Positions 1 to 9,820 of a stretch of DNA of 64,000 bases are shown here, in pieces. The number at the start of each line of letters is the position of its first letter. Position 1 is the first letter of the stretch. The DNA comes from a virus. The stretch spans positions 55,045 to 119,044 of IMG/VR virus record IMGVR_UViG_3300042503_002645. One strand, given 5' to 3'. A program made the translations under genes and the position numbers. The notes under the pieces were generated by a model, which did no database searches, had not been told where the DNA came from, and worked only from the letters and a program-made list of their open reading frames with translations.

Positions 1-1
1 C

Positions 2-1069
2 GTTTCGACCACCGAAAAGAGCATCCGGCTCAAGAGCGAGAAGGACGTCATGGTCCTCGCCGGAAACGAGGGCGGCGCGGGCGGCGTGCTCATCGAGAGC
101 CGGTCCAAGCTTCAGACCTACGACTTTGAGAAGGGCGGCGAAGAAGTACAGTTTGGCGGCGTCGTGCTGCGTTCGCCACACTCCAGCGTTGTGAACCTCG
201 CGCACCAGATCTACCTGCGCACGGGCGGCGGCGGGAGCGAGATTCAGCCCGGAAACATCACCATCGACGCGGGCAAGGGCGAAGCTGACCTGGTGACCAA
301 GAGCAGCCAGCTCTTTCATTACGTCGGCCAGAGCGGGCAGATTTGCCACTTCTTCCGCGGCAGCGCAGACGACGCCACGCAGAAGGCCAACTACTTCAGC
401 AGCAATTTCACGCTGCTCACCGGGCCGCTTGGTGTGGACGGACCGGCGATTGTTGCCGGGCCGGTGCTGGCCAACGGCAGTATCTACACGAACAGCGGCC
501 ATATCTACACACAGCAGGCGGCCTCCGGCAGCGTGTTCGTGCTCCCATGCGACGGCAACTGCGCGGGCCAGATTGAAGAAGCGATTCAGAAAGTTCGCGA
601 GTACGTCGAGCAGATCTTGCCCGACACCGGCGACAACGTGGACGCGTCCTACCTCGAAGGCCTCTGGTACGAGGCCAAGCAGGCTGGCAACGCTGATGTC
701 ATGGACAGCATGGAGTTCAGCTTCCGCACCGACGACCAGTACAACATTCCCGATTTTGTGCTGTTCGAGGACCGGTGGCAGCAGATGGCGCGGCTGGCGA
801 ACAATGTGCCGGAGCGCTGGACGGAGCGCGCGGTCACATCCAAGAAAGCGGGCGAGACGTACCCGTTCCCCGGCAAGAAGTGGCTGGCCGAGTCCGACGC
901 GTTCCTGACGCAAGATTTCAGTCTGGTGGACTTCAACGGCGACGGCCTGGTCGACAAGCCGCGCGGCAGCGACGGCGATCTCGCCAGTGAGTACGCCGAG
1001 CCCCGCTTCTCGAGCGAGCAGAGAACGAAGATTAACGGGCAGTACCCGATTGTTGGCGTTGTCAAGTAA
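2..1069 (+). CDS. Spike/baseplate-like virion protein, 5' end outside window
   Basis: The reading frame is open from the first bases of the window, so the N-terminus is missing; 355 residues are visible. The first 120 residues are short polar beta-strand-like repeats (for example IRLKSEKDVMVLAG and GGVLIESRSK), resembling the beta-helix tails of gp5/VgrG-type spikes. An EF-hand-like loop, DFNGDGLVD, lies near the C-terminus and may bind calcium. It sits directly upstream of the tail genes, which fits a spike or baseplate part. Family assignment is inference from sequence texture and context. Confidence 0.45.
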   Translation, partial: VSTTEKSIRLKSEKDVMVLAGNEGGAGGVLIESRSKLQTYDFEKGGEEVQFGGVVLRSPHSSVVNLAHQIYLRTGGGGSEIQPGNITIDAGKGEADLVTKSSQLFHYVGQSGQICHFFRGSADDATQKANYFSSNFTLLTGPLGVDGPAIVAGPVLANGSIYTNSGHIYTQQAASGSVFVLPCDGNCAGQIEEAIQKVREYVEQILPDTGDNVDASYLEGLWYEAKQAGNADVMDSMEFSFRTDDQYNIPDFVLFEDRWQQMARLANNVPERWTERAVTSKKAGETYPFPGKKWLAESDAFLTQDFSLVDFNGDGLVDKPRGSDGDLASEYAEPRFSSEQRTKINGQYPIVGVVK

Positions 1070-1079
1070 GGAGGCACGT

Positions 1080-2066
1080 GTGGAACTGGTAGAGAACCCG
1101 TACGTTTCTGATTTCACCAAGGCGACGCTCGAGCAGTTTGGCTGGAAGGTCGGCGACGCCTTTCCAGCAACGCTCGGCGCGCTGCTGCTGCAGTTCAAGG
1201 AAACGGCGGCGCCCTCGTCGCGCACCGACGTGCTGGTGGACAGCGCGGGCCTCAGTCCGGCGCAGATTGCGGAGGTGCGCGCACTGCTGGCCGAGGCCAA
1301 ACGGGTGGCGGCCAACCGCGATAAGACGGAAGCGGTCGAAGCGGAAACGCAGAACATGTCTCCGGAAGTCGCGGCGCTCTACAAGACGCTTGAGGATGCC
1401 GGGCCGGAGATCGTCGACGACCGGGAAGCCCCGCCGCCCCCGCCGCCTGCTGCGCCCCAGACTCCCGCGCCGCCTGCCCCTGAACCCGCGCCTGCGGATG
1501 CCCCGGCAACCTCGGCGCCCATGGTGATCCTGCCGTTCTGCCCGCGCTGCGGCTGGGACATGCGGCAGAAGTTCGAGGTCGAGGTCACCGACAACGACAA
1601 GCAGGAGTTTCTGGCGTCGACCCTCGGTGGCCGCCGGTTCCAGCGCCGGTTTGATATCTTTGGCGGCAAGCTGGTGCTGGTCTTCCGGTCGATGCTGGCC
1701 GAAGAAAACCGTCTGATCATGCGGCAGCTCGTGCTCGACCAGGCCTCGCAGGACATCGTCACCGAGGACGAGTGGTTTCTTCGTCTCATGGAGTACCGCC
1801 TGGCTTGCTCGCTGGAACTCATGCTTGACGGAAACGGCAAGCCGCTGCATACCGTTCCGGAGCTGTCGCAGTTCCCGCACTCGCCGCCGCCGGACAAGCC
1901 ACTGCAAACAGCCCTGGTGGGCCTGCGCGAGTTCGTGAACAACACGATCTTGCCGCACGAGGTGACCCGGCGCATGGTTGGGCAGCAGCTGCGGTATTTC
2001 CAGCGGCTCGTTGAAGCCATTGAGGCTATGGCGCTCGAACCAAGTTTTTGGCACGGGATCGGGTAG
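1080..2066 (+). CDS. Hypothetical protein before tape measure, possible tail assembly chaperone
   Basis: 328 residues starting at GTG 1080, chosen because AAGGAGG lies just upstream and the stop of the previous gene is at 1069. Residues 115-150 are a Pro/Ala-rich linker. It is followed by a zinc-ribbon-like FCPRCGWDM (one CxxC pair only) and a helical C-terminal domain. Its place just before the long tape-measure-like gene is where tail assembly chaperones usually sit. The family is not recognised. The T-run GTTTTTGG 18 nt before the stop could allow slippage into the next gene. Confidence 0.5.
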   Translation: MELVENPYVSDFTKATLEQFGWKVGDAFPATLGALLLQFKETAAPSSRTDVLVDSAGLSPAQIAEVRALLAEAKRVAANRDKTEAVEAETQNMSPEVAALYKTLEDAGPEIVDDREAPPPPPPAAPQTPAPPAPEPAPADAPATSAPMVILPFCPRCGWDMRQKFEVEVTDNDKQEFLASTLGGRRFQRRFDIFGGKLVLVFRSMLAEENRLIMRQLVLDQASQDIVTEDEWFLRLMEYRLACSLELMLDGNGKPLHTVPELSQFPHSPPPDKPLQTALVGLREFVNNTILPHEVTRRMVGQQLRYFQRLVEAIEAMALEPSFWHGIG

Positions 2067-2455
2067 CAGCACTGATGGTGCGGGCTGCTGCGGCGGGAGT
2101 GGTCGACTACTCCCGCGCCGATCCCCAAGACGGTAAGTGGAGAATCAAGCACCGGCTGCTGCTGCAAGAACTCGAGCGGCAGGAGAACTACAAGCTGCTC
2201 GACGCGGTCCACCGGCAGTGGCTCAGCCATGTGTCGCACGGGCACCTTGTCGACGAGAGCTACCAGAACGTTAAAACGCACGCAAACGAAACGCTAGAGG
2301 CCCTGGAAGCCAACCTTTTCCCGTGGGCCGTGATCCCAAAACCCCAGGGTGAAAAAGATACAATAAGTCCCGACGCACAAATCGCGATCGAGAAGTACAA
2401 GCAGTATCGAGCCAGCTTGCAAAACGGCGAAGACAGCGATGCCCAACCCACTTGA
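2048..2455 (+). CDS. Small helical hypothetical protein, possibly frameshift partner
   Basis: The frame opens at TTG 2048, inside the upstream gene; the first ATG is at 2075 and has no clear ribosome-binding site. The product is about 126-135 residues, charged and mostly helical. It overlaps the upstream gene by 19 nt and the downstream gene by 17 nt. The lack of a good start, and its position between a possible chaperone gene and the tape measure gene, would fit a G/GT-type -1 frameshift arrangement. This is inference. Confidence 0.5.
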   Translation: MARDRVAALMVRAAAAGVVDYSRADPQDGKWRIKHRLLLQELERQENYKLLDAVHRQWLSHVSHGHLVDESYQNVKTHANETLEALEANLFPWAVIPKPQGEKDTISPDAQIAIEKYKQYRASLQNGEDSDAQPT

Positions 2456-5400
2456 TCCATTTTCCGGGGGTATGTTTCGGGTGCCGCACTACGGCCCGGG
2501 CCAGTCTGCGTCGATGATGCAGGACCCCATGTCGACAATGATCATGTTGTTCGGCATGCCGATTCTGCAGCAGCAGCTGGGCGGGCGCGACAAGTTCTTG
2601 CCGCACCTCACGCCTAACCAGGCGTTGATGGACCAGTTCATGGCCTCGCAGTACCAGCGAGCAAACATGAACGCCACTCTTGCCGCGTCCCAGGCCGGGC
2701 AGGCGGCGGTGAGCAACCGGGTCGCCGGGCTTATGTCCATGATGACCGGGCAGCCCGTAACGCCCCTCAACCGGGAGCAGTCGGACAACATCGCCGGGGT
2801 CATTAACAACCCTGTCGTAAAGATGGTCTTGGGTCAGATGATCGGCCCGGACAACCTCGAAGCGGTCATGTTCGGCCGCCACGGCGACCCGAGCGCGCTG
2901 GCCGGTGCTGTGGGCCGGACGGGCTTCTTCCGCCAGGACCCCATGGGCGGGCAGCGGATGACGGCGAAATCCCTGGAAGAGTTCACAAAGTCGATTCACG
3001 CCAACCTGTACGGCGAGGGCGCCGACGTCGATCAGATGCGCGGCTTTATGGCCGGGCAGGCCGGGCAGATGTTCGAGAATCTGTTCCAGCGCGGCATGCT
3101 CCCCCAGAGCATCGGCGCCCTGACGCCTGCGGAGCGAGTGCGCGCCATCGGCGACGAGGCCCGGCGAGATGACGCCACGATGAACCGGCTGGCCGAGGAA
3201 ATGGCGCGCACCGAGCTGATGCAAAGCACGGAACTGTTTGACGGCCGTCGCTTCGACGAAGTCACCGAGCAAGAGCGCAAAACTATCCTCGAAGGGCGGC
3301 TGCCGACGTACCGCGGCCGCGTCGATGACACGATGCGGAAGATTGACGAATTCCGCAACAACGACCCACGCGCGTCGTCCGTCGAGGACATCGAGAAAAG
3401 CGCCGGGTTTGACTCCCTGGCGCGGAACGTTGACGGCGTGAAGGCCGCGAACAAGGTGAAAGAGTTCGCGGGCGCCGTGTCCGCCGTGCGCGAGATCTTC
3501 GGCGACAACGGCAATCCGAACGCCCCAATGCCTGCGCTGTTGGCAGCCCTGGACCAGCTCACGCAGGGCACGATGGCGCAGATGAGCACCGGCAAGGTTG
3601 AGAACACGCTGCGCCAGATGCGGCTGGCTGCTAAGGATGCCGGAATCGGCATGGAGCAGCTCATGGGCATGTCGGGCGAGATTAGCGCCTACGGCGACAC
3701 GCTTGGCATTGCGCGCCCGATCTCGCTGCAGAACACGGTGAACGCCGCGTTGATGACGCAGGCGATGCGGCAGGCCGGAAGCTTTGACAAGCCCGTCTTC
3801 GGCCGCATGGACCAGGCCACGGCGTCGCGCGAAGCGGCCATGCGTATCCAGCAGGGAGACGCGTCGGGCGTGGGCAAGACGCTGGCATCCATGGCCCGTG
3901 CCGTCGCAGAGAACCCGACGCAGTACGCGGGCACCGAGGTCGAGGCGCTTGTAAGCGCGTACAACAACGGTCAGGAAACGTACAACTTCGACGGCAAGAC
4001 CGTGAACCTGGCGCAGCTGGCGGGCGTGGGCGGCGCTCCGGCGCTGGCCGAGTTGTTCACGCGGCCTGAGAACAAGGGCAACATGGCCACGCTGGAGATG
4101 TTCTCCTACGACCAGACGACGCAGCGCTACATGAAGCCAGGGTATGCGGTGCTGGCGCAGCGTTTTCAGCTCCAGCGCGACATGGCCAATTCGAATTTGG
4201 GCGGCGCGATCATGGACCTGGTCGACGCCAAGGGTTTCGAGAACGTGGCGGCCGGACTGGGCATTCCGCTAACCGATCCGGACGCCGAGCGCTTCGGTTT
4301 CGGCAAGATGTTCGCAAGCGGCCTGGCCGACGTGATCCTCAGCGAAACGGGAAACATGAACCCGGAGGAGCGCGTCGACTACCTGATGAAGGACAACCGG
4401 GTCGGGCGCATGCTCGAGCAGCAGTTCGTCGCGGCGGGGTACACCCCAGACGAAGCCAAGCGGCGGGCAGAGGCGTCAATGCCGCTGGTGATCGGAAACA
4501 CGCCCGAGGAGCAGCGGGACCGGCTGGGGCGGTTCCTGTCGGCTGCAGACGTGGACGCCCAAGCTATTACCGGTCGTTCGCTGGCGGCCAACGCTCAAAT
4601 GCAAAGTCCAGCTGTCCAGGCGAATTACGTGCGAAACCAGCAGCGCTCAGAAGCGCGGTCGGAGCGTTACCGGGCCATGGCCATGGGCAACGAATCCAGT
4701 CTGCTCCAGCGCGTTTTCGAGGAGGTCGACAAAGTCTCCCAGGGCGAGACGTTTAGCCTGGAGCGCGTGGCCAACGTGCTCAGCGTTGCGGGCATGGAGC
4801 AAAAGTACGCCGCGGGCATTGCCGCGGGGCTCGAGTCGGCCTACGGCGAACGGGCCAAATTGTTTGTCTCTAAGCCTGAAGTGGATGACCTCAAGGCGCG
4901 CGCCGAGAAGGGCGACCAGGCGGCGATCAAGCAGCTCAAGTTCATGACCGGCGTTAAGGACGGCACCGAGGTCGTCTCGGCGGACGACATCAGCACCAAG
5001 CTCGGCCTTAAGTCGAACGAAGAAATCAACGACATCTACAAACGGCTCGTTGACGCGGGCGAAACAGACACGGCCAAGCAAATCACGGCGCTCTCCACCG
5101 CGGCGGGCATCGAGAACGTGGCGGGCGTGCTCGACCCGGACAAGGATCAGATCACGCAGGCGCAGCTTTCCAATCTGGCCGAAGGTACAGTTGGCCGGGT
5201 GTTCAAGGGGAGCACCGTCGAAGAGCAACGAGCCAGCCGAGACCGCGCCCGCGAAATCGAAACTTACACGAACGCGGTCTACAACGCGGCCGGGCTCGAG
5301 ACCGCCGCTGGCAGCCTGGCGACGGAGGCCGCGTCTGCGCGCAAGCTATCCGAGCCGCAAACAAAGGAGCTCCGCGAGCAGTACGCCAAGGCGCTGCAAG

Positions 5401-5957
5401 GGGACGCAGCGGCGTTGACCGCGCTCGAGAAAACCGAGTCCACAGATTCGATCACGCGGCTCAAGTCGCTGATCTCGGCGAAGACGGAAGCGGTCAAGGG
5501 CAACATCATGGCCGACGCGGGATTCCAGACCCGCTTCAGCACCGCCGACGACGCGCTCCAGCAACAGGAAGTCCAGAAGCGCGCCGAAGAGGTCACCAAG
5601 CAGAACAACGAGATCAAAGCGCGGGCCGCTGGCCGGGACCCCGCCGACGCAGCGCAGAAAGACACACCCGTTCCCGACGCCACGCAGCAGCTCGCCTCAG
5701 CGACACTGCAGGCCAGCACGGTGCAGCTCACGGCCCAGGCGGTCAACATGAACGCCGCCCCCGCCGTCGACGATGTCGCGTCTGGAACGCGGTCGCTCAC
5801 GCCGTTGTCCGCCGTGGGTTCAGACGGGAACCAGCTCGTTGTGAACGGCACACTGACCCTGGACAACATGCACCGAGCCGTGCTCGAGGTGGTGGGCGAC
5901 AAGCCGCTGGAGACGCCGGACGGTCCGCCGATCATGAACGCACACGTTTACGGTTGA
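2439..5957 (+). CDS. Probable tail tape measure protein
   Basis: 1172 residues, the longest protein in the window. It is rich in Ala, Gln, Met and charged helices, with many short Gly turns in the N-terminal 200 residues. No enzyme motif is visible. Length, alpha-helical composition and position between possible tail chaperones and tube/baseplate genes all fit a tape measure protein, which sets tail length in siphoviruses and myoviruses. A large scaffold-like structural protein is the main alternative. Start ATG 2439 overlaps the previous gene by 17 nt. Confidence 0.55.
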   Translation: MPNPLDPFSGGMFRVPHYGPGQSASMMQDPMSTMIMLFGMPILQQQLGGRDKFLPHLTPNQALMDQFMASQYQRANMNATLAASQAGQAAVSNRVAGLMSMMTGQPVTPLNREQSDNIAGVINNPVVKMVLGQMIGPDNLEAVMFGRHGDPSALAGAVGRTGFFRQDPMGGQRMTAKSLEEFTKSIHANLYGEGADVDQMRGFMAGQAGQMFENLFQRGMLPQSIGALTPAERVRAIGDEARRDDATMNRLAEEMARTELMQSTELFDGRRFDEVTEQERKTILEGRLPTYRGRVDDTMRKIDEFRNNDPRASSVEDIEKSAGFDSLARNVDGVKAANKVKEFAGAVSAVREIFGDNGNPNAPMPALLAALDQLTQGTMAQMSTGKVENTLRQMRLAAKDAGIGMEQLMGMSGEISAYGDTLGIARPISLQNTVNAALMTQAMRQAGSFDKPVFGRMDQATASREAAMRIQQGDASGVGKTLASMARAVAENPTQYAGTEVEALVSAYNNGQETYNFDGKTVNLAQLAGVGGAPALAELFTRPENKGNMATLEMFSYDQTTQRYMKPGYAVLAQRFQLQRDMANSNLGGAIMDLVDAKGFENVAAGLGIPLTDPDAERFGFGKMFASGLADVILSETGNMNPEERVDYLMKDNRVGRMLEQQFVAAGYTPDEAKRRAEASMPLVIGNTPEEQRDRLGRFLSAADVDAQAITGRSLAANAQMQSPAVQANYVRNQQRSEARSERYRAMAMGNESSLLQRVFEEVDKVSQGETFSLERVANVLSVAGMEQKYAAGIAAGLESAYGERAKLFVSKPEVDDLKARAEKGDQAAIKQLKFMTGVKDGTEVVSADDISTKLGLKSNEEINDIYKRLVDAGETDTAKQITALSTAAGIENVAGVLDPDKDQITQAQLSNLAEGTVGRVFKGSTVEEQRASRDRAREIETYTNAVYNAAGLETAAGSLATEAASARKLSEPQTKELREQYAKALQGDAAALTALEKTESTDSITRLKSLISAKTEAVKGNIMADAGFQTRFSTADDALQQQEVQKRAEEVTKQNNEIKARAAGRDPADAAQKDTPVPDATQQLASATLQASTVQLTAQAVNMNAAPAVDDVASGTRSLTPLSAVGSDGNQLVVNGTLTLDNMHRAVLEVVGDKPLETPDGPPIMNAHVYG

Positions 5958-5974
5958 CCGGGGAGTAAATCTAC

Positions 5975-6526
5975 ATGGCTACTAGCGTATTCTCTCCGCG
6001 CACCGGCGCCGTCGTGAAGGTGAAGCCGGACGCGTCGACCACGGGGGTCTTCACGATCACCGTGAACGGCGCCCCGCTCACGCTGCCGGTTACGGGCTTC
6101 GCGCTCGACATGAACACCAACCACCAGTTCCTGCACACGCTCAACGACTTCATTTACGTTCATGTGTTCGGCGAGCGAATCGGGGAGCTGACCGTGTCGG
6201 GCATGTGCTTCATGGGCGACACCTGCAACAACCCCGAGCTGTCGGTGAAGAGCGCGCTGACGCAGTACAACCAGTACCGGCTCTCGAAGACCAAGCGCGG
6301 CTATCCGATCGCGCTCTCTGACGCGGGCACGTTTTGGGGCTTTCTGACCGGCATGCGCATCGACTCGGCTCGGCCCGACCTGATGATGGCGCAGTGGTCC
6401 ATGCGGTTCCACGTCATCCAGAACAACAGCGGACCTATTTCCAGCCTCAACATGTGGCGCCCGCCGTCTTCAAACTACATGAACACGTTCCCGGGCGGCT
6501 TCCTGGACGGCCCCGTGCTTACCTAG
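5975..6526 (+). CDS. Tail tube/tube-initiator-like structural protein
   Basis: 183 residues, ATG 5975 behind GGGGAG. The protein is beta-rich, with a C-terminal stretch (LTGMRIDSARPDLMMAQWSM) that looks like the strand pattern of tube-fold proteins. Its place after the tape measure gene and before the hub-like genes suits a tube, tube-initiator or tube-baseplate adaptor. There is no decisive motif. Confidence 0.4.
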   Translation: MATSVFSPRTGAVVKVKPDASTTGVFTITVNGAPLTLPVTGFALDMNTNHQFLHTLNDFIYVHVFGERIGELTVSGMCFMGDTCNNPELSVKSALTQYNQYRLSKTKRGYPIALSDAGTFWGFLTGMRIDSARPDLMMAQWSMRFHVIQNNSGPISSLNMWRPPSSNYMNTFPGGFLDGPVLT

Positions 6527-6539
6527 TCGGATTGCTGCC

Positions 6540-7343
6540 ATGATCAACCACGCACGCACCCTGTTGCTGAACGTACCCGGCGCGACGAGCAGCCACGCTG
6601 CCGTCGGCGAGGAGTACATTCCGCCGACGTACGCGCCGCTCCAGGAGCCGTCCTACACCCAGGCCGTGCGCCGCACGCTGCTTGGGACGTCGCCGGACCG
6701 GTACTTCCTGAACTTCCGTGCGCGGGAGCTGATGCATAACATTCACCAGACGGAGCTGGCCGAGTACGTCTACGCGCTGGACCCACGGGTGACGTACTGG
6801 CCGGAGGTGGACACGCCTTTCCTGGGCGCCGGGTCAAAGATATCTATTGCACGCGTCGCCGGGGCAGGCAACAGCCGCTTGGTCGTCGTGGGCCAGCCAG
6901 TTGCCGACAACGGCCGCGGTCGGGCGCTGCGCGAGTACGATGTCGAGGTAGACGCGACCAACCTGACTGTCTCGGCGGTGCTCCTCCGCGGCGAGCCACG
7001 CGCGGCTGAAACCGCGCCGCTGGCCACGGTCGACGGTATGTCGGCGCCGGTGCGCGCACCGCGCAGCCAGCTTTCCGTTAAAGTGGCATTGCCCGAGACT
7101 GGCGACCGCTGGCGGTTGACTGCGCTGGCCCGGCCCGAGCCCGCGATCACCACGCTACTACCGATCCTGGAAATTCTGGGCGAATCGGTGTTTCTTGGGT
7201 TGTTCGGCGTCGGTAACGCTGAGCCGTACAACACCTTCAAAAACCTGTGGCTCGACCACCCCGATCCAGCGTACCGGTTGGGCGGTCTGACCATGGCGTT
7301 GATTTACCGCACGAACGACATCAGGAACGGTATCAATGTCTAG
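6540..7343 (+). CDS. Hypothetical baseplate/tail structural protein
   Basis: 267 residues, beginning 13 nt after the upstream gene and overlapping the next by 8 nt, so it is translated as part of the baseplate operon. The sequence is mixed alpha/beta without recognised motifs. An AT-rich GATATC site at 6839 is read here as AAG-ATA-TCT, which uses the rare isoleucine codon ATA. I do not recognise the family; the role is inferred from context only. Confidence 0.5.
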   Translation: MINHARTLLLNVPGATSSHAAVGEEYIPPTYAPLQEPSYTQAVRRTLLGTSPDRYFLNFRARELMHNIHQTELAEYVYALDPRVTYWPEVDTPFLGAGSKISIARVAGAGNSRLVVVGQPVADNGRGRALREYDVEVDATNLTVSAVLLRGEPRAAETAPLATVDGMSAPVRAPRSQLSVKVALPETGDRWRLTALARPEPAITTLLPILEILGESVFLGLFGVGNAEPYNTFKNLWLDHPDPAYRLGGLTMALIYRTNDIRNGINV

Positions 7344-9003
7344 CCCGCCGTATGTCACCAGTAGCTTCGCGATCAAGGCCGAGTTCACCACCGAAAGCGG
7401 CGTGGTTGAGTTTCGGGACATCCTCTCGTTCTCGGGCTCGTATGGCTTGAACACCGTGCCCGTCGCCACCCTGGTTGTCGCGACCGGCCGCGAGGCCAAG
7501 CAGAGCGGCAAGCTGGCCACGATTCACACGGCGCGCGACCAGCTGCGCCCGGGCGACGAGGTCAAGGTCACGCTGACGATCACCGAGCACGACGGCCAGA
7601 CTGGGCGCATGGACCAGGGCACGTACGTGATCTTCGAGGGCAAGTACGCCGGGATAGGCTACCAGCGGAGCTACAACCACGCGAACTACGTGCTGCACCT
7701 GGTTCACTGGCTCGACAACCTCAACCAGGGGTCGATGATCAACGGCAACTGGTTTCCCGGCGCGCCGTATGACATGGCTCAGAACGGCCTGTACATCGGC
7801 CTGGGACCGGTGCGCGAAGGCGCGGCGGGAGCTGAAAAGGGGCACCCGGTTCCGAAGATCGACACTGAGGGCAAGCTGATCAACCTCACAACGGTGCAGG
7901 AAGACCTGTGGGGCCAGGCTCTGCGGCCTGTGTTTGAGAAAATCGCCAAATGGCCGACGCCGCGCTATCAGGATTCCGAACGCACGCAGAACGAGGAAGA
8001 CAACAAGTATGTGCTGGCCGCGTTGAGCCGGATGCCGGGCAAGGGAGCGCAGTACTACACGCCGTTGAAGCTCGATCTGTCGGGCATCCGATCCAAGAAC
8101 ACCGTAGAGGCCATCAAGTCCGCGCTGACCAAAGACGCGCTGGACTCGTTCGCCTACACCACGTTTTGGAACAAGCTCGTCGGTGACTACGCGCCGCAGT
8201 TCTACTTTGCCATTTCACCGGCGGCCGAGTTCGCGCTCCCCGTGCCGTTCTTCGCTGGCCTTAAGACGCCCTACAAGACCATCAAGGCAAGCGAGTACAG
8301 TTACTCGAATTTTAATGCCAGCCAGGTCAGCGTGCTGGAGTCAGTGGATATCTTCTACTCCGTTAACGGTGACACAGGACTCTTCGCAGGTGCCCCGCTG
8401 CCCGGCGCCCAGCAGCCGTCGTACAAACTCGTTCCGGGCTTTTATCCGCCGCGCGATTTGCAGAAGAAGAACAAGCGCCGCGGCCTTAAGCTCATCAAAG
8501 AGCCGCCCACGTGGATGACAAACCTTTTGGCGGGCCCGGCCTTCGCCGGGCGCGCGAGCGGTGTTGGCGCGCCGGGCAAGTGCGTCTGCTCGCCAGCCGC
8601 GGGCAACACACAAATGCCCGCAGGGTTTGTCGGCGCAGGCGCGGTGCAGGTCGAAGTGCAGCAAAGCCAGGCCCTCACCCGGTTTGCCGAGCACTGGTAC
8701 AAGACCGAGGTCCTATACCAGCGCCAGGGTGAGATGTCCGGCAAGCTGCGGTTCGACATCGCGCCAGGCAGCGTCGTCGGCATCGAAACCGCCGACTACG
8801 ACCTCGGCATGTACGACACGCTTTTCGCCACCGTGACGCAGGTTTCATACGCGATCAACGCCGAGCAAGCGACAGCGGGTACGAGCTTTTCTCTGGCGCA
8901 CATCCGCTCGAGCAAAGAAAACGAAGAAGAGACGCTTGTTTCAGACCGCCCGCCCATGTATCTCAGCCCGTGGAAGGGCGCACCGCTCGCTATCAGGACG
9001 TGA
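7336..9003 (+). CDS. Probable baseplate hub protein (gp27/gpD-like)
   Basis: 555 residues. The N-terminal part is beta-rich (VTLTITEHDGQTGRMDQGTY). A C-terminal domain contains SGKLRFDIAPGSVVGIETAD followed by LFATVTQVSYAIN, a layout seen in hub proteins of the gp27/gpD type that form the base of the tail tube. It lies between tube-like and gp25/J-like genes. No enzymatic motif is visible. Assignment is moderate, based on domain texture and position. Confidence 0.5.
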   Translation: MSSPPYVTSSFAIKAEFTTESGVVEFRDILSFSGSYGLNTVPVATLVVATGREAKQSGKLATIHTARDQLRPGDEVKVTLTITEHDGQTGRMDQGTYVIFEGKYAGIGYQRSYNHANYVLHLVHWLDNLNQGSMINGNWFPGAPYDMAQNGLYIGLGPVREGAAGAEKGHPVPKIDTEGKLINLTTVQEDLWGQALRPVFEKIAKWPTPRYQDSERTQNEEDNKYVLAALSRMPGKGAQYYTPLKLDLSGIRSKNTVEAIKSALTKDALDSFAYTTFWNKLVGDYAPQFYFAISPAAEFALPVPFFAGLKTPYKTIKASEYSYSNFNASQVSVLESVDIFYSVNGDTGLFAGAPLPGAQQPSYKLVPGFYPPRDLQKKNKRRGLKLIKEPPTWMTNLLAGPAFAGRASGVGAPGKCVCSPAAGNTQMPAGFVGAGAVQVEVQQSQALTRFAEHWYKTEVLYQRQGEMSGKLRFDIAPGSVVGIETADYDLGMYDTLFATVTQVSYAINAEQATAGTSFSLAHIRSSKENEEETLVSDRPPMYLSPWKGAPLAIRT

Positions 9004-9007
9004 CGAT

Positions 9008-9820
9008 ATGCCCAATCAAAAGCAACCCGGAATGCCGTCTATTCTCGACGACACGCCTATGCCGTTTTCGGCTCCTCCGCGGCCGCAGGGCGTTGGCGAG
9101 GACTTCGACGCCACGTTCAAGCAGTGGCAGCAGGACCGCACGCCAGAGAACAACACGCGGCTGCTCAAAAGCGTGCATCCTGTGATCGAGACCGCGCTGA
9201 CGAGCTATGCCGGTGGTAACACCAGCCCGACGATGCGCAGCCGCGCCCGGCTCATGGCACTGAAGGCCATGGAGAACTACGACCCGCAGCGCGGCAACGT
9301 CCGCACGCACTTGCTGAGCCAGCTGCAAAGCTTGCGGCGGCTGTCCGCGCAGTCCCAGAACATCATCTCGATTCCTGAGCAGGTTGGCTTGGACTACCAG
9401 CGGCTGCTGGAAAGCGAAAACGAGTTGCGCGATCGGCTGGGCCGCAACCCATCGGACGACGAGCTGGCAGATCACACGATGTTGTCCCGGCGCCGGATCC
9501 GAAAGATTCGCGGTTTTCGCCCGCCGCTCGCCGAAGGCGCCACCGTCATCGAGAGCGGCGATGAGGGGAATGACGGCAGCGTTGCCAGCACAATTCCCGG
9601 CAGCACCCGGGCGGCCGACGCGTGGATGGATTTCGTCCATGATGATTTGAGCCCCATCGACAAGCTCATCATGGACATGACGCTGGGCCGTAACGGCCGG
9701 GCCCGCGCCAGCACCCAGGAAATCGCCCAGCGGCTGAACATCACGCCGGGCGCGGTCAGCCAGCGCGCCGCTAAGATCCAGGCGCTGCTCGACAAGCGGT
9801 ACACGCAGGGAGGATTCTGA
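9008..9820 (+). CDS. Sigma-70-like protein inside the baseplate operon
   Basis: 270 residues from ATG 9008, five bases after the hub gene stops. Residues 141-168 (RDRLGRNPSDDELADHT) match the sigma region 3 pattern. Residues 235-258 (STQEIAQRLNITPGAVSQRA) form a region 4-type helix-turn-helix for -35 recognition. The N-terminal half carries a region 2-like YDPQRGNVRTHL segment. It would bind host core RNA polymerase and direct phage promoters. Its place among structural genes is odd, so a virion-packaged or structural role cannot be excluded. Confidence 0.8.
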   Translation: MPNQKQPGMPSILDDTPMPFSAPPRPQGVGEDFDATFKQWQQDRTPENNTRLLKSVHPVIETALTSYAGGNTSPTMRSRARLMALKAMENYDPQRGNVRTHLLSQLQSLRRLSAQSQNIISIPEQVGLDYQRLLESENELRDRLGRNPSDDELADHTMLSRRRIRKIRGFRPPLAEGATVIESGDEGNDGSVASTIPGSTRAADAWMDFVHDDLSPIDKLIMDMTLGRNGRARASTQEIAQRLNITPGAVSQRAAKIQALLDKRYTQGGF

